Assembly (NCBI GenBank): GCA_007922195.1
Contig: ML682220.1
Location: 1,092,303 to 1,156,302 of the forward strand
Length of the DNA stretch: 64,000 nt
Source: Podocnemis expansa
Taxonomy: Eukaryota; Chordata; Testudines; Podocnemididae
Reading direction: 5' to 3'
Both the position numbers and the translations under genes were made by a program. Each line of letters begins with the position of its first letter. The stretch's first letter is position 1. Of the stretch, positions 48,057 to 57,829 are shown piece after piece. The notes below the pieces were generated by a model. That model was not told where the DNA came from, made no database searches, and was given only the letters and a program-made list of their open reading frames with translations.

Positions 48057-48247
48057 GGCTGTGTTCACACAGACATGGTTATTTCGAAACAAGTTGTTTC
48101 GAAACAACTTGTTTCGAAATAACACCTTATTTCAAAATGACTTTTTTGCTAATTCGAAGTAAGTCATTTTGAAATAAGGTGTTATTTCGAAACAAGTTGT
48201 TTCGAAACAACTTGTTTCGAAATAACCATGTCTGTGTGAACACAGCC
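48057..48247. mobile_element. perfectly palindromic Harbinger-type MITE
   Basis: The arms at 48057-48143 and 48161-48247 are exact inverted copies (87 bp) around a 17-nt loop. The ends are GGCTGTGTTCACAC, flanked by TTA on both sides, the usual PIF/Harbinger 3-bp target. The arms hold repeated TTTCGAAA palindromes. No CpG has decayed in either arm, so the copy looks very young or recently corrected by conversion. The TTTCGAAATAA motif recalls MITE families of crocodilians and turtles. Confidence 0.88.
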
Positions 48248-49347
48248 TTAGAGATTTGTGCCTTGACTCCCTACGTAGTTTGAGTTTGGGACACTGACTC
48301 TTTTTGGGAACCTCTTTGTGTTACTTCTTGAGGGAGGAAGTAAGGCTGGAAGGGGGTGAAAAAAAACGAGTCAAGCTGAGGTATGCCACGTAGAAGCAAA
48401 GCATCTCAAGGCAGTCAAGTGCAGTTAGTAGAGCACCACCATTTTTTTCTGCCAAAGCCTGTGGACTTGCAGTTGGCTACTGGCAGAAAGAATCCTGTGC
48501 CTGCTTCTTGGCATCCTGGGGAGGAATAATTGGAGTGCAGGAGAAGGGAGGAAATGAAAACATTAGCAAACAGTTTAGAGTTTGTGTCTGTGTTCCAGCA
48601 CTCCTTTCTGACCAAGTTGGGCCGCTGTTGGGTCGAGGAGACTGCTTGAGATCTGTGGGCAGATGGTCTGGAGAGAACTGCTGCTCCTTTCTGGGGATTC
48701 TGGAGGCCCTACTCATGGCTTCGAAGGAGACAAGATGTCTGGCTTTGAGCTAATGGAATCCAAGAAGCCCCTGTTTTCTCCTCCAAGGGCTGTTTTCTGT
48801 TTCTCCCCTTTTGGGAAGAGAAGCCAAATGTGACACAAGTAGAACAAAAGGAGATAAAAAAGCCCAAACAGGAACAAGAAAGATTTTCTTCTTGTCAGTA
48901 CAGTTAATTAAAATCTCATATTGGAAAAGCTCCAGCATGGGATTAGCTCAATTCACCAACCACTCAGTGATCTAAACTAAATAATTCTGCAAAAGAGACT
49001 GACAGCATCTTTGCTCCTCTACCTCCCCAATGGTGATTTTAACATTTTGAAAGGAGGTTTCAGGAGACAAAAACTGAGGGGAGTGAGGGGTACCTAGACT
49101 CTTGGGCTCAAGGATCAAAGGAGGGGGTGGAATCTAATTTAGGGTCTGTTTGTGGGATGCTGGCACAGGGAATGAGGGGGGGCTGGTGGGAAGAAAGGAG
49201 TGTAGATTTTTGGACTCTGACCTGCACTCTGGAGGGGAGGTAATAAGTAAAGGGGATGTTTTCAGGCTCCTCCCCTCCTGAGCATGCCCTGGCCTGGATT
49301 TCTATATTCCAGGGGGCAAAGTGAGCAGTTAAAGGGGCTTTGTTATT

Positions 49348-49352
49348 AAAAA
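49348..49352 (-). terminator. RNA polymerase III terminator of the tRNA-Ile gene
   Basis: Five A's on the plus strand give TTTTT on the minus strand, starting 6 nt beyond the tRNA discriminator base. This is the usual pol III stop signal at the usual distance. Confidence 0.8.
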
Positions 49353-49357
49353 GTTAA

Positions 49358-49451
49358 TGCTCCAGGTGAGGCTTGAACTCACAACCTCAGCATGTCTATA
49401 TTCAGTACTGCCCTATAAGTACTGTGCACTAACCAATTGTGCTACTGGAGC
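49358..49451 (-). tRNA. tRNA-Ile (anticodon UAU) with a 20-nt intron
   Basis: Read on the minus strand, this is a complete cloverleaf. The acceptor GCTCCAG pairs with CTGGAGC, the D stem is GCAC/GTGC, the anticodon stem is CAGTA/TGCTG, and the T arm is GTGAG-TTCAAGC-CTCAC. The discriminator A is at 49358. The anticodon TAT lies in the loop CTTATA, and the reading is interrupted by an intron at 49394-49413, the usual place after position 37. From family knowledge, vertebrate tRNA-Ile(UAU) genes normally carry an intron here and decode the rare AUA codon. Compared with the mammalian gene as I recall it, G12-C23 has become A12-U23 and G28-C42 has become A28-U42. Both pairs are kept, which argues for selection rather than a dead copy. 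A T5 run follows on the minus strand. A decayed-CpG pseudogene is the alternative. Confidence 0.9.
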
Positions 49452-49776
49452 AGATGGCTGCAAGCTTTTCCCCTCCAACCCCCATAGGCAGGGAATCAAC
49501 CAACATTTCAAATACATTACTTTAAACTACTCAGCTGTTTCTCATTATTGATTATTTGTTTCTCACTCAATTCTGTCCATTAGCAGTTTAATCTAGGCTA
49601 ACACCCCATGGCAGAGAGTTCCACAGTTTAATGACCACTGGGGATTCACCAGCCAATACAGAGTTGACAAGGAGAAGGCACAGCTGCAAGGGTCCTGGAA
49701 TTTTGAATTCTCTTGACTCATTTGCTCTGCATTAAGTGATCAAATGGAATGCGTCTTCTCTCAATAGGACCGCTAG

Positions 49777-50203
49777 GGCTCTGTCTACACCTAAAACCTT
49801 TGTTTGGAGTTGCTTAGTCCAAACTAAGTAGTTTGAAGTTAATTCAAACTCAACAGTTTTTTAGTTAGAACTAGCTGTGCATTTTTTAGTTCAAGCTAAC
49901 TTTTTAGTTCAAACTAAAAACAAGCTGCAACTTTGAATTAAAAGTTAGTTCTAACTAAAAACTGCACTTAGTTTGAACTAGCATGTCTCCATTGGGCTGA
50001 TTCAAACTAAATATGTGAATTAATTCAAACTAAACAGTTTAGTTTGGTTTAACCAGCCAAAGTAAGTAGTTCAAACTAAGCTTTGCTTAATTCAAACAAA
50101 AATATTTTAGTTGGAACTAAGCAAAGCCTAGAGTAGACAGGGTTCAAATTAGTTCGTATTATGCTTGCTTAGTCCAAACTAATTTGCTAGTGTAGAGACA
50201 GCC
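49777..50203. mobile_element. Harbinger-like MITE, about 427 bp
   Basis: The ends GGCTCTGTCTACAC and the complement of GGCTGTCTCTACAC are inverted. The interior is made of alternating AGTTCAAACTAA and TTAGTTTGAACT blocks that fold into long hairpins. Flanks TAG/GAG give only a weak 3-bp target. It is closely related to 54496-54915. Confidence 0.75.
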
Positions 50204-50302
50204 GAGAAGATAACATGCCTGACTGGGAATCAGAAGAGGTTTGGAGCCCCTTTGTGGCTACTTTCTGTGTTGTGCACCTGATGGCTTCTTTGTAATGTCT
50301 AT

Positions 50303-50687
50303 CAGGGGTGTCAAACTCATTTGCTTGGGCAGGCCAGATATGACTTAAATGTACTTCAAATGGGCCATACATACCACTATGGCTTACACACTCAAAACCA
50401 CACTGAAACCACATTCTGTGATACCACAGTCTCTCCCTAACAGAGATAGAGGGTGGACTCGTGGTATCACAGAACACGATCTTGCATGCACAGAGCTCTT
50501 CAATGTCACAGGACCTTACACGCTCGTGGCATCGCAAAGTACTAGGCATACAAGAGTGCACTCTGTTACCATGAGACCACACTCTCTCTTAGGGAGAGAG
50601 TGTGGTCTTGCAGGGTGCAGTCACAGGCTGGATGGAAGAAGTTTGTGGGCTGTATCCAGCCCATGGGCTGCAGGTTTGACACCCCTG
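50303..50687. mobile_element. hAT MITE with internal hairpins
   Basis: CAGGGGTGTCAAACTC and GGTTTGACACCCCTG are inverted ends. Inside are two perfect short inverted repeats: TTCTGTGATACCAC (50414-50427) with its complement at 50461-50474, and AGACCACACTCTCT (50574-50587) with its complement at 50596-50609. No clean 8-bp duplication is visible. Confidence 0.7.
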
Positions 50688-51793
50688 ATTCTACAGTATC
50701 AAACTCTGGATGAAGGAAAGAATGCATTTGAGCCAGGACCAGAAAGTGGATTTGGGAAAGTCATCACTATCCTGGCTCCTCTCCTGAGAAAAGCATGTGT
50801 CCTGATTTCAGTCAGATTCAGGAGCCTCTCTCCACCCATATAAGAGTCCTCCTAGCAGTAAGTGAATATGAAGAATGGCTGGGATCTGGCTAGGGAAACA
50901 AGTAGAGGCATTGAGGCTGCAATTTTTGTTCTCTAACTGAAAGGGTCTCAGTGCCCCAAAGGCTGACTGGAAAGAGAAGGAACTACACCAGCTCCTGTCA
51001 AGGTGGAGACCAAGCCAGGCAAAAAGTACATGAGAGCTGGAGCTATGGGAGTTTTGTTAGAGATGCAGGACTTCTGTTGGTAAGATGACAGTGCAAGCAG
51101 CCTCCATGCCTGAAGCTTTCTGGTTTCCAGTTTTCTCATTTTTGTTTTTCTGCAGTGGCTGGTACTCACTCCAACAGCACCAGGCAGCTAGTGGCCTCTA
51201 AGAAGCACCCAGCATTCACGTTAGTTTGTCACCCCTGAATATGAAGGATGGCTAAATCCAGGTTTATAGGAGTCTGCAGGACAAAGGACAAGAGCTTACA
51301 TCATGACACCCAATTGCTAAATAGCCTGCTCAGAAGGGGCACATCCGAGCGCAAGTTGCTGTCATTGGTCCAATATCAAGAAGCAGTCATGGTTTATTGA
51401 TTCTGAATGAAGATACACCATAGCTGTTAGATTGCTTTAGGCTCCAAGTGCTAAGTTTATTCACCATTTATCAATCTAAACAAGTCCAGGTACTGTGGCA
51501 ATGCAAGGAGTGACATTTGAGCACTGGGAGTAGAAGGGAGGGGCACTTCCTTTCCCACGGCTTCAGGCCAATGTTCCCTCTAAGCTGATGATGCAGCGAG
51601 CAACTTATGCATACAGCTGAGCAAGTTCCCTACCCATTCCCTGTCCCGGGACCGGGCCCCTGAGCCACTGCCCATCGGCTCCCCAAGTGCATCCATAACT
51701 TGCTCAGTTGCATCACCAGCTTAGAGAAGGAACATTGTATAGATGTCTTTTTGTTCAAACTTTAGTAAATTAATAAAACCACAGTATTTCAGT

Positions 51794-52126
51794 TTAACAT
51801 TTTTTATTAAACAAATATGAAGCAATGATGCTGCCTGTCAAGCCTCCTCTACACCTCAGTTTTTGATGCCTGTCTTTGTCACATTTCCTGAACGCACATA
51901 TAGAGTCTAGGTCAGCCTTGAATCCAGCACTTAGATATGAACTGATGCACATTAGCGTATTTAGATGAGAAACATCCAACTTGTTACGAGGCTCTGTCTT
52001 AATATTATTCATTAGACTGAAGCCTCGTTCAGCATCTGCACTAGATGCTTGAAACATACCACATATATCAACCAACTGGACCAGGAATGGGAACTTATCT
52101 TCTCTCAGTGTATAGGTGACAAACAT
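51794..52126 (-). pseudogene. hAT transposase C-terminal dimerisation domain fragment
   Basis: The minus-strand frame of 110 codons carries SSADAERGFSLMNNIKTEPR, then LDVSHLNTLMCISSYL. This is the hAT-C dimerisation motif (S-S-A-x-x-E-R-x-F-S followed by R-N-x-L and a leucine-rich helix). A whole hAT transposase is about 600 residues, so only the C-terminus is legible. Upstream sequence to 52600 has stops. It lies inside a 2.3-kb element with matching ends (51569-53882), so it is that element's own decayed gene. Confidence 0.85.
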
Positions 52127-52881
52127 CTAAGAATGTATTCAGTGTACCAGCCATTACCTTTTCCAGAACAACAAACATTTTGGTTGTCTGTAATTTCTGC
52201 TCACCTTTAGAAGCTGTGAAAATACATAAAGAAAATTTGTAAGAAATTCCACTGATAAGAGCTGATGATCACAGATAGCCAATACGATTCTATTATTTTT
52301 TTAGAGATTCTTAATGAATGTGCCAGTTCTGACTAGATCTCACTCATTGAGCTAAAGGAAGTCACCCTGATTTAGGCCTATATATTACTTGAGCTAATGT
52401 AAATTAAGGTCAATGACAGTTTTTCCACTTTACAGAAAAAGTTAGATCAGGCTGCCTTCTCTCTCTGCTACAATCCCCATCTACCAGTTTTGTGTTGTTC
52501 TTGTCTACAAGCTTTGAACTTTCCTTTACCAGCTTCCAACTGAAAACAGAGCTGTGCTAAAAATACATGGAGGGGATACCTCCTCCTAAAGGCATTGTTT
52601 ATGGCACTTGGTAAAGATATCAAAATGGAAGGACACATGTAGTTTGCCTATAATGTATTGTCAGGGGCATTCACTTAAATGTGAGCACAGGTGGGGTGTG
52701 CCTCTTGGATACCACAGAGCCAAGCACGTGTGAATGCCTATTATAGTGAGCCATTGAGAGATCCTGGGATGGAAAGTGCTGTAGAAATGCTGGGTGTTAA
52801 TAAAGTAACATAAGGTTCTATACAGTTTTCTGTGTTTATTCTGAATCTTGGGTGGAATTTGTGTGTTGTGTCTACCTATCT

Positions 52882-53068
52882 CACTGTTTCCCAACCAGTG
52901 TGCCACGGCACACAGCTGTGCCACAACATTTTTTGAAAAACTACTCAAAGAGCTCTGGTTTGCCTCATGAAAATATATGGCTTCATTTGGGAACTATATG
53001 GCAGTGTGCCTCAAATGAATTAAAGGTAGAAAGTAGTGCCATGGCAGAGAAAACATTGGGAACCCCTG
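52882..53068. mobile_element. hAT MITE (CCCAACCAGTGTGCC family), nested
   Basis: The element runs from CACTGTTTCCCAACCAGTGT to GGGAACCCCTG. It is flanked by ACCTATCT/ACTTATGT (6 of 8 matching). It shares its body (GAAAAACTACTCAAAGAGCTCTGG, GGCAGTGTGCCTCAAATxAATTAAAGG) with the copies at 35373 and 37223. It is inserted inside the 51569-53882 hAT relic. Confidence 0.75.
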
Positions 53069-53159
53069 ACTTATGTGGCAGCAATGACTTGAAAGGGAAA
53101 CAAAATGTTTCCTTACACATCAACCCCCCCGCCCCGTGTGGCATGAGCTTATCCCCCGC

Positions 53160-53800
53160 TTCTAATCTGCTCCCAGCCAGGGAGCCCCCATTCCAGCTCT
53201 GATCTCCAATTTCTGCTCCCCGCCAGCCCCGACCCCAGATCCTCCGATCCCCACTTCTGGTCCCCGCCAGCCCCGACCCAAGCTCTTCTGATCCCCACCA
53301 GCCCTGACCCCAGCTCCTCCACTCCCTGCTTCTGCTCCTCACCAACCCCGACCCCGGCTCCTCCGTTCCCGGCTGCTGCTGCCAGCCAACCCCCACCCCC
53401 GCCCCCCGGCCCCCCCCCCCCCCAGCCCTGACCCTGGCTCCTCGGCTCCCCGCCAGCCCTGACCCCGGCTCCTCTGCTCCTGGCTTCTGCTGCCAGCCAG
53501 CCCCAACCCCAGCTCCTCCGATCCCGGCTGCTGCTCCCCGCTAGCCCTGACCCCGCCTCCTCAGCTCCCCACCAGCCCTGACCCCAGCTCCTCTGATCCT
53601 GGCTGCTGCTCCCCGCTAACCCTGACCCTGGCTCCTCAGCTCCCTGCCAGCCCCGACCCCAGCTCCTCCTCTCCCCGCCAGCCCTGACCCCAGCTCCTCC
53701 ACTCCCTGCTTCTGCTCCTTGCCAGCCCCGACCCCAGCTTATCCATTCCCCCACTTCTGCTCCCTGCCAGCCCTGACCCCAGGTCCTCAGATCAGGGACC
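53160..53800. repeat. GC-rich minisatellite
   Basis: There are many tandem units of about 31-48 bp built on CCAGCCCCGACCCCAGCTCCTC, alternating with CCCTGCTTCTGCTCC. A C13-14 tract lies near 53410. Units vary by transitions and by presence of the TTCTGCT segment. Long minus-strand frames across it are simple repeats, not protein. It arose within the hAT relic. Confidence 0.85.
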
Positions 53801-54495
53801 TGTGCTGGGGTCAGTGCTTGCTATGCTAGTGAGTGGCAGCAGCTGCACCACCAGTCACTGGCGCAGCTTACAGGGAACATTGCTTCAGGAACCTTTTCCT
53901 TTGAGCTGAAGTTCCCCTTGGAGGGTGCCTCAGTCAGAGCTCACTCTGTCCTCCTCTGCTGGGGGTGCGTGGGGGAGGGAAACAACTCATCCTTCTGGAG
54001 GAGGCAAAATAAATCATGCTTTGTTTGGATTGAAGTTGCTGTGACTAGCAAAGGATTAATAGAGTAAGGGATATGTTGAGGGAAAATATTGCATCATAAA
54101 AACTGGAGGAGTTGAGTGAAATAGGATCAGGTGTGTCAGAAAGTATGTATGGTGCCTGCTCATATGTGGCATCTCAGGTGGGTGAAATGAGGTCAAAGCC
54201 ATTAACACCATAATGTCCTGATACATTAATTGCAACATGAGTTTCTTGCAAAGAGATCACACTGATACTGTGACTAGTGGCTAATGCAGGGCTGCTGACA
54301 GCCCTCAATACTCAACTAAAGAGTTCAGAGCACCAGTCCAATGACGTGAACATCAAAGGATGGGAATACACTGAGTTTGTGATCAAATGGCCAGGATTCA
54401 TCACCAGATTTGGTCTTCTGCTTGGATTGTTTGCTTTCCCAGTCTGGGCTGGTTACTGATGGGAATTGTGATGTTTATGATAGAGAGGGCTCTGA

Positions 54496-54915
54496 GGCTA
54501 TGTCTACACCTAAAAGCTCAGTTTGGACTCTCTTAGTCCAAACTAAGTAGTTCAAAGTTAGTTTAAGCTAAGCACCTATTTTTAGTTCAAATTAACTTTT
54601 CTGTTTGAGCTAACCATGTTTTTTTTTAGTTCAAGCTAACTTTTAAAAGTTAGTTCAAACTGACCACTAGCTCAAACTTATTTAATTTAAACTAGCATGT
54701 CTCCATTGAGCTAGTTTGAACTAAATATGTAAATTAATTTAAGTAAGCAGTTTTTTTTTGTTTTGTTTGTTTGTTTGTTTGTTTGTTTGTTTTTTTTGTT
54801 TTTTTTTAAGTTTGCTTAGTTAGTTTGAACTAGGAAAAGGCTAGTTTAGAAAGGGTTCAAATTAGTTGGGACTGAGCTTGCTTAGTCCAAACTAATTTGC
54901 TAGTATAGACATAGC
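54496..54915. mobile_element. Harbinger-like MITE, about 420 bp
   Basis: The ends GGCTATGTCTACACC and the complement of GGCTATGTCTATAC are flanked by TGA on both sides. The interior repeats TTAGTCCAAACTAA and AGTTCAAACT units as in 49777-50203, plus a GTTT microsatellite at about 54767-54812. Confidence 0.8.
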
Positions 54916-55024
54916 CTGAGCGACTTCAGAGAATCCTTTCATAGGTGTCTGCCTGGTGGCTCCTGCCCACATGCTGAGAGTTAGCATATTTGGAGTTGGG
55001 AAGAAATTTTCCCTCAGGCTAGGG

Positions 55025-55220
55025 CAGTGGTTTTCAAACTCCCCCCCACCCCACCCGGACCCAGTTGAAAAATATCTTTTATCCCCACAAACCAACATTT
55101 ATATCTTTGAACAATGCATTCCAGTCTTTTGGCAGCAGCAGTAGTATGGGGAGCTGCAACCCAGTGCTTGAGGGTCTGAAACCCAATACTGCATCCCAAA
55201 TGTAAGTCTGAAAAACACTG
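55025..55220. mobile_element. hAT MITE (CAGTGGTTTTCAAAC family)
   Basis: The ends are CAGTGGTTTTCAAAC and AAAAACACTG. The body, TATCTTTGAACAATGCATTCCAGTCTTTTGGCAGCAGCAG, matches 27714. No clear target duplication remains. Confidence 0.7.
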
Positions 55221-55224
55221 AGAC

Positions 55225-55506
55225 CAAGAGTGTCACTGGTGCCTGGCATATGGGGTATGTGCCCTGAGTCCCAGCACCAGTGCCCCAAAATGTCCATCAC
55301 GTCCCCTTTATTTCCTGGCCTAGTCCCTGGCCAGGAATCTGGGGGTGGCCAGCCACAGCAGCACCTGCCTCTCCTGTCCTGGGATCTGGGACAAGCCGCC
55401 CTTGGCAGCCAGTGGGGATTGGGGGCCAGGCTCACAATGGCAGGATTGCAGGGCCCCAACTCCGGATTTGGGCCCCAAGTCTTTCCCCAGGTCAATGACA
55501 CTCCTG
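55225..55506. mobile_element. GC-rich hAT MITE, copy 2
   Basis: The element runs CAAGAGTGTCACTGGTGCC...GTCAATGACACTCCTG with perfect duplications ACTGAGAC at 55217-55224 and 55507-55514. The left duplication includes the last bases of the neighbouring MITE 55025-55220. Confidence 0.85.
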
Positions 55507-55514
55507 ACTGAGAC

Positions 55515-56985
55515 CCTGGGGATTTTCTCCTTCTTCTGCAGCATGGGTCTCTTGCAGGTTTAAACTAGTGTCAGTGGTGAATTGTCTGTAACTTGAAGTC
55601 TTCAAACCATGATTTGAGGCTGCCCATAATTCAGCTGGGGGTCATGGGACTATTTCAGGAGTGGGTGAGTTTCTGCATCCTGCCACATGCAGTAGTTCAG
55701 ACTTTTTGAGACTAGTTCTAGATCAGAATAGATCCCCAGAGTCCTCCAAACAGGCAGCACAATCCCGGGGGGGGGGGAGGGGGGAGGATACAAGGAGAAG
55801 AATGAAACTAGTTTCTCTGCCACCATCACTCCCTGATCCCTGTGATTTGACAGGCTAGACCTGAGACTGCTGGAGCCTGCAGACACGTCTGGCTTAATTC
55901 AGAGTCTATGGGGGTGAAGCCCTGGGCTCTGGCTTAAAGGGGGACCCATGCTTCGGGCTCTAAGACGCCTGCATTATTCTGGACCTGCTGCCTGTCTGCT
56001 GTAGCACTGGTGGTGGGAGGGCTTGCTGGGGGTGGGAGGGGCACTAGGAGCATCCATGACCTTCTGCCTCTGGGAAGGTAAGGCCCTGCAGTCACAGGCC
56101 AGGCTTCGGGCACTGCCTCTGGGACAGGACCATCCAGCACATGTTCCCTCTGCTTTAAGGGTGGTGCTGGAGTAGACTCTAGTGTGGTCTTCCAGGATCT
56201 GTGGCCACGGAGGGCCACAATGCACACCACCTGGGTCCACCCTGGGGGCAGACTGGCTAAACAAGTGCTGGGACAGGAGAACCCTCTGCTTCCAAGGCCC
56301 CCCGACCACCACTGACAACCTGCCCACAGGCTGTCATGGTGGGGGGTGGCAGGATCCCTGCAGTGGTGGGGTCCAAGGTGGGGGCTAGGGGGCTGGTGCT
56401 GGTTGGCATTGTACCATGGGTCTGCTTAATCCAACCCTGCCTGCAGACTATGCAGACTGTAAGGGCTGTTTCTAAGGTAGGGTGACAGGGGCAGCCGCCC
56501 AGGCCCCCATGCTTAGAGGGGTCCCGTGGAGCCTTGCCTCCCCCCCCCAATGTTAAGAACTGGGCAAGGTGGCTAAAAGTGGCAGCCTGGGTCACAGGAC
56601 AGGATCTACTCTGAGGCCAGAGGACTTGCTTGGAGAAATTGCTTAAGGCAGTGTTCACACAGCATCAGCACTGCAACAAAGGTGAGTCATTAGGATAACA
56701 ATCAGATGCTAATTGTTGTTCAAACAACTTCTATGCCTCCTCTCTGAGTCAATATGTCTTTGGGCTTCTCTCATTCATATGAAAAGGACTGAGGTCCCTG
56801 GCAAGCAACCTTTTTTTTTTTTTTAATCAATAGACCCAAAAAAGAAAACAAAAGAAAAAAAAAAGACTGTGAACACCCCCTGATTCCACCATTTCGGGGA
56901 TTGCAGTTACTTTTGCAAATTAGGACTTGCCTCTCTTTTCAGGGGGTTGAGAATTCCCTTGCTTGCAGCAAAAGTTATAACTTGT
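55515..56985. other. GC-rich unassigned sequence
   Basis: A poly-G tract (55766-55776) and purine tracts are present. Frames on both strands are composition-driven. CAGGGGCAGCCGCCCAGGCC near 56487 may be a decayed hAT end. Nothing else is supported. Confidence 0.4.
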
Positions 56986-56993
56986 AGATTTTA

Positions 56994-57343
56994 CAGGGGT
57001 GTCTCTGGCACCTGGCACACGGGGCACGTGCCCCACATCTTGGCACCAGTTCCCCAAGTGTCTGGGCCAGTCCCGTCCCAGACTGGGGACCCTGACCAGG
57101 ACGCCCTCCACAGTGCCCACCTCTCCCAGCCTGGGCCCCAGCCCCAGCCCGGCTGGGCATTGAGGCCAGGAAACCTGCAGTGACACCTGCCTTTGCTGGC
57201 CCCGAAACCGTCCAGGGATCTGGGGCCAGGGTGGAGGCGGCAGGAGCCCAATGAATTATCAGGCCTGGGTGCCGAAATGTGGCTCAGGGGGCATGGCCTT
57301 TGCCAATGCCCCAGGTCTTTTTCTGGGGCCAGCAATATTCCTG
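56994..57343. mobile_element. GC-rich hAT MITE, copy 3
   Basis: The element runs CAGGGGTGTCTCTGGCACC...CCAGCAATATTCCTG. Duplications are AGATTTTA (56986-56993) and AGATTTCA (57344-57351), one mismatch. At 350 bp it is the longest member. Confidence 0.8.
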
Positions 57344-57540
57344 AGATTTCAATAAAAAATCCGGAGGGTTTTTTTTTTTTTTTAAACTGATAATTAAAAA
57401 GAGAAGAGAAAAGCAAACTGTTCTAGTAAGTGCCTGTGTTACAAAGTATGGTATTTTTTCTACAATTAGAAAGCCTAAGTAACAGAATAAAATCTAACTC
57501 AAGGATGGATCTGCTGGAAGGAGAAGTCTTAACAATGGTG

Positions 57541-57829
57541 GGTTAGTGACCAGTAACTGTCCTTCTTCAAGATGGGCTGCTTGGAGGCATTGAGTAAGAG
57601 GTGTCTCCGTGCTGGAGCACTGGATTGGTCGGAAAATTTTTGTCCTAGCCTGTCAGGAGAGGGTAGGCGGCCACTGCCCCACACGCCACCCAGTGACTAT
57701 ATATATGGCCACCTCCTGACCCCCCTCAGTTCCTCAGAGTCACCAACTCCAGATGCGGGGATGGAGAGGAGGAACCTGAATGGATCTGAGCAGCCCATCT
57801 TGAAGAAGGATGGTTACTGGTGAGTAACC
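57541..57829. repeat. 40-bp inverted repeat (snap-back) at the end of the DIRS-like region
   Basis: 57541-57580 and 57790-57829 are inverted copies with 4 mismatches in 40, starting GGTTAxTxACCAGTAAC and ending CTTCTTCAAGATGGGCTGC. The 209-bp spacer contains CTATATATATGGCC. DIRS elements have inverted terminal repeats, and the downstream GTTCTTCGAGCG resembles reptile DIRS-type ends. This may be the 3' terminus of the element whose gag lies at 61-62.5 kb. An unrelated fold-back element is the alternative. Confidence 0.55.

Larger units (their letters stand above)
51569..53882 (-). mobile_element. hAT element, 2.3 kb, autonomous-derived relic
   Basis: The ends are inverted: CAATGTTCCCTCTAAGCTG at 51569 and the complement of CAATGTTCCCTGTAAGCTG ending at 53882. 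The flanking 8-bp duplications are CTTCAGGC (51561-51568) and CTTCAGGA (53883-53890), one mismatch. It contains a transposase C-terminus (51794-52126, minus), a nested MITE (52882-53068) and a minisatellite (53160-53800). An extra inverted end, CAGCTTAGAGAAGGAACATTG, at 51717-51737 makes the first 169 bp look like a complete mini-element. Confidence 0.75.

Noticed and set aside
49357..49551. 64-codon plus frame over the tRNA
   Set aside because: It is the antisense of the tRNA-Ile gene.
53149..53754. 201-codon minus frame rich in WGAEEAGS-type repeats
   Set aside because: It is the translation of a tandem minisatellite.
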